From: Trochalopteron elliotii | Taxonomy: Eukaryota > Chordata > Aves > Passeriformes > Leiothrichidae | DNA: 64,000 bases | Reading direction: 5' to 3' | Assembly: GCA_024734555.1 (NCBI GenBank) | Contig: JANPWX010000129.1 | Location: 356,808 to 420,807 of the forward strand | Shown: one piece after another, positions 1 to 11,957 of the stretch | How the letters are laid out: each line of letters starts with the position of its first letter | Numbering within the stretch: position 1 is the stretch's first letter | Translations under genes and position numbers: made by a program | Notes under the pieces: generated by a model | Told to the model about the DNA's origin: nothing | Seen by the model: the letters and a program-made list of their open reading frames with translations, nothing else | Database searches by the model: none

Positions 1-360
1 GAGGCTGGGATCCTCCTAAAGGCCCTAAAGGCCATGGTGTGGAGAGCACATCTCCCACATCCTGTAGTGCTCTGGACAGGAGGTTGGTACCCGGGCTGAG
101 CTGAGTTTGCTGCTGCTGTCTTTCAGCCCCAAACTGCAGTGCCTCAGGTGTGCTGTATTGCAGGAGCACACCCCAGAGCATGAGCTGGTTCACGGCTCCA
201 AGGCTCGGGTTCAGCCAGGCGATGGCAGCAGTTCTGTACCTGGGCAGTTCCGTGCCTGCGGGGACAGCCTGGGAACACCCTGGTGTGCGTGTCCCATCTA
301 GGCAGGCTCAGCTGGGGCTTTTCTCAACACTCTTCCAAGCTGGCTGCTCTAAGAGCTGAA
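1..360 (+). other. GC-richer left edge with acceptor-like site and 57-codon open frame
   Basis: A pyrimidine-rich stretch ends in TTTCAG at 121-126. From 127 one frame stays open to a TAG at 299-301, about 57 codons, beginning PKLQCLRCAVLQ and ending PWCACPI. The patch has several CpGs and is visibly GC-richer than what follows, which makes open frames likelier by chance. If real it would be a terminal exon of a gene entering from the left. The peptide matches nothing I recognise and a second frame is also open across it, so this is a weak candidate. Confidence 0.12.
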
Positions 361-3300
361 GGCTTGCTCTGATCTTTGTTCTGTTTGATGCTGCATCAGC
401 AAAGCGAATGTGAGTTCTGTCGGTGGTTTAGGTGCTGAATCAAGCTTGAACAAATTTAATCCTGGTAATACTGCTGTTGAGGCATGCATCTAGTAAATAC
501 TTTTTGTAGTAAAAGGATGCCTTAAATTCTTACCCATATCTCTCAATTACAGTCCTCATTTAGCACGGGGAAAATGTGGTGCATGTTTTTGTGATGGGGG
601 TGTGGGAAGGGGAAAGAAGGAGGACAGCCATATTTAAGCTATATTAAGCTGAGAGCCTTTTTCATTTTTGTTTATATACAAAGAAAGTACATATATATGT
701 GTGTACATGTACAGAAAGTAGAACTACATGGAGAGAAAATAAATGATGAAATAGCCAATTGTGAATTCTGTACTTGTGGAGAACAGGAGACTGTCCTGGC
801 CTTTTGGGAAGCAAACTTGGGGAAGTACAAAGTGCAGATCACAGCAGTTGTTCCCAGTGTGCTGTTTGGTATGCAGCAATGCCAGCGTGCAAGGCCCCAA
901 GCAGCAATCTTTGGAATCTATTACATTTGTTCCACAAAGTCACTCTAAACCCATTTAATCTCCTTCATCAGTGCTGCTGACATCTGCAACTTATGCACAG
1001 AGTAGACAACTGAAGGAGGAGATTTATAAGGCAGCTCTGGCCATTGATTCTTAGAAGGCCAGTCTCTACACTTTAGGAAGGGCAGTGCTTCATTTTACTT
1101 TATCTTTCACTTGACCATCTTCAATCTTCTCCCATACTGGATAACAGTGTTACTACTGACATAGCAACACTTGTAGGCTTTGTGAACAGAAATTAAATGG
1201 TCATTATCAATGCCACCTTCCCAGGGATTACCTTGCACAGCAACACAGTCCCCCTTCTCCACATGCCATGTGGAAAGGCTGGGAGCAGAAAAATGGTGAG
1301 GGACTGCGGCTTTTGTGTTTATTCAAAGGCTTTTTTGAACCAAGTGTTTAATAGCAGATTGGTCTTTTTTCAAAGTCCTTTTGAGGGCACGGAGGCCACA
1401 GAAGCTGTGGCAGAAATCCTGAATGCAGCAGAAGGAGCAGCTTGTTTCACACACTGGTGCTGGCACTAGTAAATGGGTATTGGCAGGGTGACTGAGTGAG
1501 GGACTCTGGACTGGGAAGTAAATCAGCAGCTGGCTTTTTCTCTGGTTTATTTTCTCCTTCTTAAAAGGCCAGTGCAAAGGAAAGGGAGGCAGAGAAGATG
1601 GTAAACTTGCTGTGGAGTTTTTAAAAGCTTTCAGTAGTGATCTGACACCCTTAAGTTACAGAAGCCTCTACCTAAAGTCAAAGAGGGAAGAGTTAAGCCA
1701 ACGTTTTGTGCTTCAAGAAGTCTTTTAACTGGAGATTGTACTTCAGCTGAGTAAGAGAGACTCTTAAGGCAGTTAAATTTCCTGGAGCAGTGGCAATTTG
1801 TCCCCGTATTAAGGTGTGAGCTGAATTTGCAGGAAAGATCATTATCACATCCCACCACAAATCTGCTGTCACAGCAGCAGCACCAAAGGTCTGTGTGTCC
1901 GTGGCAGTGTCACAGCCCCACTGCTTCACGCCTGCTTTCCCAGGGAATGGCTTGGTCTCTGGAGGGACGTGGCAGCTGGGAGTCATACTGGGAAAGGGCT
2001 CTATAGCTCATTCCTCAAGACTTTCCACAGTGCAGAGGTTAAAATGTACAGCAAGCTGAGACTGTCTAAAAACGTTATAGGAAGGCTAAGCAAAATTATC
2101 CCAGTGCATAAGGGGCCTTGGAAAACATTTTCTTGAGAGTACCAGAATTGGGCTGAGCCCTTAGTACTCAGGAAGAACTGCTAATGAAATAGTTCAAGCC
2201 ACTTAAACACAGTTCTCTCACCTAATTGCATGTTGTTGTGAAAGGGGTATTTCAGTTTAATAATGATTATAAATTATAAAGTTGTTCTAAAACTGTTTGT
2301 TGTTTCCAAGGTAAGTGGTATTTGGGCTTCTTCAGCTGATTCTGCATGCTAATCAGAGTAAGGAGTTCAGTAGGTAGATCCTGTTAAATTAATCAGTAAT
2401 TCCCACTTGGCTTTTCTTGCTAACATCTTGACTTCTAACACGCATCCTTCACAATTCAGAAATAGAAATGTGTCTCTGAGAGATCTGAGAGAGGTCAAAT
2501 AGAATCTTAGTCACAGGCTTTGTGGGTCTATAATTAAATACATTTCTGAAACATGGCATAATGTGCAAAAACTTGCCTGGTTGCTGTTCTATGGAATTCC
2601 TTCTCAACAGAGAGCTATTACTATCTTGGAGGTTTCTGACTGCAACAAATTAAATACCATCTGCTAAAAGAACTGTGGCAATACTGTCATCTAGAGTACT
2701 TCCCTTCTGGTTACTGTGGGCAAAATAGACAGAATATTCAGAGAAAACAATGAGACAAAGACCAGTGTCATCCTTTATTGCATCGTGGCCACAGAGGTAG
2801 CCTCCCTAAAGACCTGGGAATCCACTGTGTTAAGTAAAGTGTAAATTTGGTGTGGCTGGGTTGAGGTGAATTTGTAGCTGAGAGAAGTTGTGTGACCTCA
2901 TTGAGGCAAAGAGGGTTGTGAGAGTGGCATTTCTGCTTGTCAGATAGTTCACTTTTATTTTTATCAAATGAAAGAAACGAAGAGAGGGATGAGAAATGTA
3001 GAAGGGGATGAATGACAGCTGAGGATTTGTGGCAAAAAAGGAAGGGTGGGGAAGTGGGTTACTGTCACAGCAGAGATGATGCTGTGAGGGAAGGAGCCAG
3101 GGAGCAGTCGAGGTACTGCAGCCCCAGTGGTGTTCCAGGCTTTGAAGGAGATGAAGTGATGCTGTCACCTCTGCTGCTGAGCTCTGGGTAGCACCTGCCC
3201 CCCTTGGCCCCAGACATGTGCTCCACTTCTGAGACCCCAGAACCAAAGACCAGGAGGCACGAGGAGGTCACCAGCAGGAATGCACAGGAACACAAGTTGT

Positions 3301-6300
3301 CAAGGCCAGCCTTTAGCTCCCCAAGAGCAGTGAACACCTTCTAGGTGCTTTGCTAGCTTGGGAGCTGCTCTGTCATTCCTTCAGCACTGTTTTCATTTAG
3401 GCCAGTCCTCATCTGTTTACCCTAACTCATCAGGCAAACATGGCAAATATCTGCAGAGGAATGCTCTCCCCAGTGGAATGAAATCTGAAGGCACATGCAA
3501 GTCACAGCTGATCTGTGTTAGTTTTGTTTATTCTGTTGTTCCAGACAGCAAATTAAACAATTTGTGTCTTCCATTAACTGGCTTCTCCTCTATGGAACAG
3601 CACACTTAGTGAATTATTTCCGTTACAGAAGTTTCTTTTAATGAAAAGTTTTGGAAGCCCTTCCTTCTTTCACTCCCCCAATAAGAGAATCAAAAAGGCT
3701 GCACAGAATTATAACAAATTACAAAGGTAGATAGATAAAATACTGCTTTCATTTTTTCATTGTTCTCTAAAATGAGTGGGTTTAAGGTTAAGATAAACAT
3801 TTTACCCTTCAGCACCATCACTATATTGAAGATGCTGAGAGTCAGCTTTCTCTTTCCCTGCTCAGAGAATGAATGCTTTGACTCTTCCTTCAGCTTTCTC
3901 AGGAAATAGCTAATTCTTACACTGTTTTTCCAGTTGAAGAACCTCCTGAGGTGTGCATGGAGGAGCTCCAGAGGTGTGGGTTTTCGTATATGCTGCCATG
4001 CTCTTCCTCAAAAGCAAATGGATTTTTTTCTCTCATGTTTGCATGTCTGGTTGATAGCTGAAAAAAATGACTTGAGAGGTTTGTAATTGAGTCAACGGAT
4101 GTTTATATAAAGAAAAGAGGCATAAGTTTGGAGAAATATTGGCTCATATCTACTCTTTTGCTGAAGAAGTTCAGTGTGAACAAAAGTAAAAAAAGCCTCT
4201 ACAATTGTATGTCTTCTGTTTAGCTGGACTTGTGTCTCAGCACAAAATAAAAATGAAATAGCACAGATACAGGTATGAATATAAACATTGGGAGGCATCC
4301 AAGATAAAAGTATTTAAGCTATTTTTTTATGCATGAATATATGATTGTAATCACTTCACCTGGTTTAATCATTCCCTTTTGACTGCCAGGGAAAATAAAT
4401 TTGTAGTGTACAATAGGTCAAGGATCTGGTAGGGAACAGAATGTTCAGTCCATAAATCTGTACACACATGCAGGAAGCTCAGCCACAGCTGTAAGTGTAG
4501 TAGTGGCTCCAGCCTTTCTTTGAGGATGACATTTTAAGAAATTGTGACCTCTTTCAGAGGATGGGCTGTTAGTCTGGACAACATTCATTTCTATGAGCTA
4601 CCTGTATGGGAGGGAAGAATTGGCTTTATTCAGCCAGTTGGCACCCTTTCTTGGCAGGCTGCTCTTCTGGGCTGCTCAGGTGCTGTGCAGACACTTGAGT
4701 TGGGATTGAGTTGGCAAAGGCTAACCCTCAAAAGCTGAAGTACAGAGACACAGTTTTGAATCCCTGAACTTAATCTGGCACTTCTGTGTATAAAATTTTA
4801 CCAAACCCTTATTTCTGTCTCCTATATCAGTATGTACACCTCTTCTTTCCATGGTACTCCTTCCAGCAGCCCACAGATGGCTGCCAGTGACCATGGGGAA
4901 AATCAGTCTTTTTTTAGTGTTCAGTGTGAGGTGCACAGTTCTATTCACTCTGCAGTGTCCTAATATCACACTTGATTACAGATTTATTCCTGGTCTCAGG
5001 GGCTTTCTGTGCAGTTCATTATCGTGGCATCGGAGTGTTTCACAAATGTTAACGGGTTTATCTTCCCAAATCATTCTGAGTGCTGCTATCATTACAGGCT
5101 CCTCTGAGGATTTCCTCGCCAGTCTTTAATTATTTTTCACTGAATATTTGCAAATGGCAGCTTCAGACACAGCAATTCAGTGAAAATTGGGCAGATGTTT
5201 TTTGGACGTCAATAAGTGTCCATAATTCCTGAATCTTTGCCAGTAATTTGGCAATAAAAAATAATCCAATGCACACTCCAGAAGTGTGAATGCTGGAAAG
5301 CTCCTTAACTAAGCACTTGTAAGTTTGTTTGCTTGTTTTGAATTGTTAAATGCAGGTATTTTCTCTGGTTTTGTTTTTGGAAAAAGCTGAGCCTTTTTTC
5401 TCTTAAATTTCCTAAACCAGTTTTTATGGACTGTTGCCCAAGCTGTTCAAAGCCTGCAAAATGTTAAGCAATTGATAATGATTTCTGTTTTTTGAAAAAA
5501 AAAAAGCATGCCAGAAAAAACAACTATAAATAATGCTTGTAAACATCATGCAGCTCACTAGCTTCAATTGGTTATAACCCAGTTATTAAAATAAGGCATG
5601 GTGTTTTAATATAATATAAAGCATGTAGAAATGCTATTAGGACATATATTTGTAACTTCTAATAAATATTTCTAAGTGCCTAGTGGTAAAGTCAGATTTA
5701 TATGAGGTGAAGGGCTCCTCCAGGGAGTTGGTGGGAGCCCACTGTGTCTCTGCAAGCCCTCCCATTGCTCCCATCAGCTGTGCTGACACCTGGTGCAAGA
5801 GCCACCTCCTCTCTCTCTGGGCTGCAAGTAGGTCACCACTGCAGCAATATGGGAAGTGGAAGGCAGAAAAAACAGAAAACAAAGAAAAGCAGCCAAGAAA
5901 CTGGGAAAGGTCTGCTCAGATTTATACAACTGGCATCATTTGTCAATGGGAAGTCCAAAAGTACTTGTCTTGGAGAACCACATTTTAACCTGCATTTTAC
6001 AAAGCTATACACTGCACAGCCACAGCACAATCTTTGCAAGAACAACTTAGTCCTTCATGCGTAATTTCCTACTTTATTTCCATGCTGATGAATTTTTTCC
6101 TTTTTTCCTTTCTGTAGAGTGGAGAACCTTGCTTAAAAAGATACAGATTACTAGTGTATTAAGTAGAGGAAGAGCAAGGACCAGATTTAAAGGACTTTAA
6201 GGGATCCTGTGATAGTGAGTTTTAGCACATATCCACACACGTTTTCATGTGCTTTTACACTTAGTTACTGATGTGAAATGTAATTCCCCTTAGGTGTCAC

Positions 6301-9300
6301 CTTGGAGGTGCTGAAATGGCTGTGAAAATCCCTTGGCACCAGTTAGCAGAATTAATGTGTGTAAAAGATAACATATCATGACATGACATGAAGGCAGTCA
6401 GCTAGCCTCAGCTTTTTGTGTTGTAAAGCTCTCTGCAGGTCCTTTGCTTCTAAGCATGTTCTATTTTGCCCGTGTTTAAGTGAATTTTGCTTTTATGACC
6501 CAATATAATTGTGAGTTGGATGTTTCAGGACAGCTTCTGAAATTAAAAATATTGTATCTGCTCTATATGAATGGCCTTTGGAAATGCTGCTGACCTCTGG
6601 GGCCTGAGCTCCAATGTAATTTTTACCTGAGCATGCAACAGTTTTATGGGATTTTAATTGGGTATGAAGAGGTGAGATAGATATGGGTTTAGAAATAGAT
6701 GTTGCACTTCAGATCTGTGCTTGAAAGGCCTTTGAGGTGTGTCAGGAAAAGGGTTCTTCTGCCAAAGCACCAAATGTGGGGAAGAGCAGCAGGTTCCCTC
6801 GTGCTGCATGCCCAACCCTGGAGCACTGGATGAGAAATGTTGTCTCTATAAAGACCCCTCTTAAGTTTAGAATAGGGGATTTAATGCCAGAAAGAATGAT
6901 GGTCATGAAAGTGGGAACACCACAACAGCATTATCTCTAAAGCTGCTCTTCCTGTGGGTGCCTGTTTCCTTCTCTTTGTCTTTCCCTGTACATATTGCTG
7001 ATGTCTCCTGTTCCACTTCCTGGGACTATTCCATTCAAGCAACATGCCAGTTATCACCACATTTACTGAGGAAATTCCTGTGTTCTCTCTTGAACCTTAC
7101 TATTTTCTCATTGCAATGTTCAGTGGCATAACCAGGATCTTAAATGAACCTGAGCAGTTGTTAAATCTGATTTCTAATGCTTACATGTATAGGCTTACAT
7201 ATTTAAAATATCACAGTGGCCACTTCTGCCTGATTTACACATCCTTGCAAATTATTTTTTTTTATGCAACAAGAAAATTCGAATGGTCCTTGTGCAAAAA
7301 TGTTCACCTCCCTAAAGCAGAGGGGAAACAATTTAGGAGTGGTGTTACTCCTACCCATCATTGTCCCAAATAGTGGAATTGAATTGAGTTAGGTAAGGGT
7401 CTATGGCACAAGCTGAACATGGCAAAGATAACAGTCTTTTAATGCTTCTGCAGAGGTGTATGATAAATTTAAAAATTATTTAGAGTTACTGAATGACTGA
7501 CAGGGAAGCAAATTCAGTTAAAAGAAAAATGAATGTACTTTATACTTAAGCACATGTATGTTTTGTCCATGTGTTCATCATCTGAGGGACAGGAATACTT
7601 CAAAGTGTAACTGATAAAGGAGTGCAGGCAGATGCAGAGGAATAAATCCTCTCTTCTTGAAGTTAGTAAAAGTTTGGTCCCTCACATCAGCTTGACTTTG
7701 TCCAGAACATTCAGAAATACTCAATGTCTAAATTTTCTGCCCATTTGTGTAGAAAACCAGACACTGCTCCCTCATTTCACTACAAGGAGGTAGGAGATAA
7801 AGATGCTAGTGAGGCAGCACCAGGAATACTTCAGGAACTAAGCAGCTCTTGTGCCTAAGAACCAAGCCCCTGTGCTGAATTCAGTGTAAACATAGCTGGT
7901 GCTCTCTGCATGGGTCTTTATAGCCTGGTTAGAGAGGTCTTATGGGCATGGGGATGTTGGACAGCTATTGATATGTCCTAATGATGAGGATAAACCAGCC
8001 AGAAGTGGCAGAAAATAGCCTGGAAAAACCTCCCATATGCTTGATTGCAAGCTGTGGAGCAATTACAGCATTGTAGTCTACTCAGGTTCAACTGTGGATA
8101 TTTAAACCTATACTGCAGTTACAAAAATCACATCAATTAGCTCACTCTGACCTCCAGGTTACTGTCACTTTAACAGAATGGTAATGTTGTGGCTTGGGAC
8201 CAGAAATTAGAATTATTTGGGGGAACTGAGAAGAAAATCCATGGCTGTGAACTCTCTTGGATGCCAGGGCAGTACACTGACTTCTTCAATGTCAACACAA
8301 TGGGATGTGCAGATGCTGTTACTAACTGGGCATTCTGCTTATTGAGCTCTCATTGAGCTGTGGTGCAAGGGAAGTTCTTTCCACCTCTGCTGTGAGGTTT
8401 GTGCAACACATTTCCCTTGAAGTATCTTCAATTTTTCTTACTTAATTTTTCTTTTGGTTTAGTTACTAGCCACTGTCTAATGAAAGAGGCAGATCTGAGG
8501 TTTTGGGACAAGACAGCTTGATTTGATACAAATCTTCACTAGCTCTTTTCCTTCATCACGTATTTTGTCTTTGAGCATTATTGTGAGAGTCTGCTGGTTT
8601 TAATTCCTCCACAAGGCCAAATCCCTGTTCATTATTTAATTCTGAAAAAGTCCCATTGACACTTCAATAACACTTATACCAGAGTAACATTCAAATTAGA
8701 AGTCATTTTAAAATGTTTTTGAAAGGTACTTAGGTGACTCTTAAGTTGTGACCATGAAAGGTCACCTCTTGTTTTCTGAGATCTCTTCACATCTTGAATC
8801 AGTAACTGTCAATACCATTTCATTCACCAGGAGAATTGTCTGAATGTACCAGAAACTGCAGCTTTCTCCAACCAGCTGCCCACACATGGAGCCCAACCCC
8901 TGACAAGATCTAATGGCACATATACACAGTAAAGTGAAAATTCCCAATCCAACATCTGCAGCCCACAGACATTTGGAAGTGAAGTGAAATTGCTTGTGCT
9001 GAATACCAAGTTAAGGGATATCCCACGGAATATGTAACAGTTGTTTTGGAAAGCAGTTTAGAGAATTCCTTTTAAACGGGAGGGGAAATGTGTGAATCTT
9101 GGGGCACGCATTCTGACTGGGGCTGTTCAGAATTAGTGCAGTGGCAAGTAAATTACAGCTTCCAAATACCTGAACTGCTTTTGTCTTTTGTAATTTGCAG
9201 ATCTCAGAGCTGAAACATGCAACTCAGTATGGAGTTTGTTATAACGAGCCAAACGGATTTTCAGACTCTTCAGTGAAGTAGCTTTTGTATCTCTAATGAC

Positions 9301-9371
9301 AATTATGATCTAAAAGTAGTAATTTTGCAACCTCAGCTGCAGTTTAAAAAAATGCTTCCTTTCTCCTTTAG
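361..9371. other. Unannotated AT-rich unique sequence
   Basis: No gene, RNA or mobile element is recognised. Open frames are all under 140 codons and lack family resemblance. Good donor-like sites occur without usable exons: CCAAG followed by GTAAGT at 2311 is preceded by stops in all frames. Small tracts include an A11 run near 5499-5509 next to a T6. Nothing here is unusual in composition. Confidence 0.6.
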
Positions 9372-9461
9372 TATGGCTTGTAAGTTTCTCAGAGGTTTCA
9401 TCCCCCACCTTAGAACTATTTGCAAAGCTGAGTTATTAAACTTCACAGCACTTGAGAGGAG
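9372..9461 (+). other. Candidate 90-bp exon (unproven)
   Basis: Seen: a pyrimidine-rich acceptor (TTCCTTTCTCCTTTAG) ends at 9371, and a strong donor (GAG followed by GTAAGC) begins at 9462. The 90 bases between are open in one frame, starting one base in with ATG at 9373 and reading MACKFLRGFIPHLR, and later AELLNFTALER. The length is a multiple of three. I do not recognise the peptide. An internal acceptor-like CCACCTTAG at 9405-9413 could define a shorter 48-bp version. Similar splice-bounded open segments recur in this window by chance, so the call rests only on splice-site quality and 29 open codons. Confidence 0.17.
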
Positions 9462-10338
9462 GTAAGCAAGTTTTTGTGGTGTGCTGGTTCATTCTCATGT
9501 GGCTGGAGCAGCTGATGCCCATATGGGTTTGTGTTTCATCTCAGCTTTATTGCTCCTTTCTCACTGTATCATTTAGTTCCCACTCAGCACTCAACTGGCA
9601 CTTGTTTTTTCTAGAGCCATCAGCAAATCCATGGACCACGTTAGGCCTGAGATGCCTAAAAGTACAGACAGCTTTGGTAATCTTTAGCTTGGAATTTCTG
9701 CTGCAAGTGAATTAACCATTTCAGTATTTGGTTTCATTTGAGGTTTCCAAAGCTTTGCTGATGAAAAAAGATAATAGCCAATTATTCCAACTAGTTTTAG
9801 CAACTTCATTAGTGCAGAACTCTGGCTAAGCAGGCCCCTGGAGCATTTATGTCAAATGGCAGATTTTGAGATTTTAAATATTTAAAAACTTGATATTTTA
9901 AATATCAGCAATGTTGTTGCTGAGTTGATGGCATAAGTAGCTCATCCTAACATCTTTGTATGCAACCAGCAGTTTGAAAACATTCTTCTGTGGTCTGTAT
10001 TGAGTACTTTCTGCTTTTAAAATGTTTAAATTTTAGCAAGCCTTAGTTTTTATGCAAAATAAACCCATACTAGTTCAAGTAAATAAATTATGAGTTAAAG
10101 GTGAGTTTTAGTTTTTTGAGTTTTTCCAAGTTAAGCTCTGAAGTTGTGTTTCTCAGTTTTGGCACAAGGGCAGTTTGGAATTGATTTTATGTATCTATGA
10201 TTTTAGTGTTTGGCTGAAAAAGAAAATCAGGAAGAGGAGTTACTGCTTTCTATCACTGAAAGGCAAAAGAGCATTTTTAAAAGCAAAACTTTGCTATAAT
10301 TTGTTGATTTCACATTTACCATCTCCTTGACCTTGCTT

Positions 10339-10355
10339 AAAAAAAAAAAAAAAAA
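10339..10355. repeat. A17 homopolymer
   Basis: Seventeen consecutive A after CTTGCTT. It could be the tail of an old retroposed insert, but no target-site duplication or recognisable body was found to its left. A simple tract is the safer call. Confidence 0.9.
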
Positions 10356-11924
10356 GCCCCACAAACAGCTCTAAAAATCAGCAGAATGGGAACAGCTCCA
10401 AACAAGCACTTTATAAACCATGGTGTTTTCTGACTGAAATGGTTGATGTCAATGTATTTATGTGAATGTTTTATTTTATCAAGGAGAATAAACTAGATCA
10501 TTATCTGAAGTAAATAATTTTTCGTCCACTTCCCTCCCATGGGATTTCAGTGATCTAAATCAGAGAAATTCTTTCAGTGGCAGACCAGTAATAAATATAA
10601 CTGTATGGAACACAGTCTTAAGTATAGAGTGGAATAAAGGGTAAGGTGACCTAGCAACTCTGTCATCTCTCATTTTTATGATTCCTTGGGGTAGGAAAAA
10701 AAAATCTTTTGAGCTGACTGTGTTCATTGTAGCAAAATTACTATGAAAGATTCCCGTGGGACACTTGCATAACTGACCATTAGGAAAAAAACTGGCAGTC
10801 AGGAGAATAGAGCAGATACATTTTCTGTTCTCGTCATTATCTTTGTCCCAAGTGTAGGACAGGGTTATATAATCACAGTTAGAGTCTGTCTTGCATTCTA
10901 ATGCACTCATCAGCCACTGAGAATGTCTCCAAGATGGGAAGATGTCATTTAAGTAACTCTGTCTTGGGGCACATTGGAGAAACTGCCTGAACAGAACACA
11001 GCTACAGTTAGTTATGTTAAGCCTCTTACAAATGTTGCAGGCTACACAAAAATCTCAGCAGCTTTGTAGCTCTTGCTCTAAAAGCATGAGATGGACAGTG
11101 TAAAAGCTGATTTGGGCTGTGACACTTCCTACATGATCAGATGTGTTTTAATGGTTCCTTAATGTGCCCCTGCATTAGGCATCAGGAAGTTTCATCTCAA
11201 AAAAAAAGTATGTCTATGTCAAATTGAGGATTATTGGTTGTGATGTGTCTCAGACACAGCACAGTTTTTCTCAGGGAGTGGAAAATGGAGTGTTGGAAAA
11301 CAATGTGAAGATTATGCTTAATTCCATGTGTGTAACTCATGATGAGGCTCTCTCTGGGTGGAGTTGATCTCTAAGATGTTTGGACAGAGTCATGCTCACA
11401 CTAAAGGGAGTGAAAACATCTGGAATTATGCTAATTGTGTGTGACCCAAAAACCTCACAGAAATCAGTGGCAAGGCTTCCATTAATTACTGTAAGTGCTG
11501 GAGCAAGTCCTTGGGCTGGTCTGTTGAAGGCCTGTATACTCTGCTTCTCCTGTGTCCCTCAGTGTCTTCTCCAGAATTGCTCAGCAATGTGGATAACTGA
11601 GCTGCTTTCCAGAAAGGCCTTTTATTGACACCAGTTTAAGAAATCCTTTAAGATGTGCTGGAGTGGTGTGAAATGATGCATTGAAATGTGTGCCATAGGG
11701 CAGGACAGCTAAAGGAGCTGCAGCTCAGTTTGCTGGAGCACTTCCCAAGTGCCAGACCATTTTGTGTATTATTTTTTATTATTTTTTCTCTACCTTGTTT
11801 ATAGTTAACCTGTATTGTACAGAGAGACTGGTCAAATAAATGTTCTGCCAACTCCTCCCTGTATGTTTCCCTAAATGAGCTCTGAAATTACACTTTAAAC
11901 AAGTCAAAATAATTATTAAAAGAG

Positions 11925-11957
11925 AAATAATAAGTAAAATAATAAATAATAATTTTT
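11925..11957. repeat. AAT/AATA-rich low-complexity tract
   Basis: Imperfect AATA and AAT units followed by a T5 run. It is simple AT-rich sequence, not a clean microsatellite. Confidence 0.7.
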
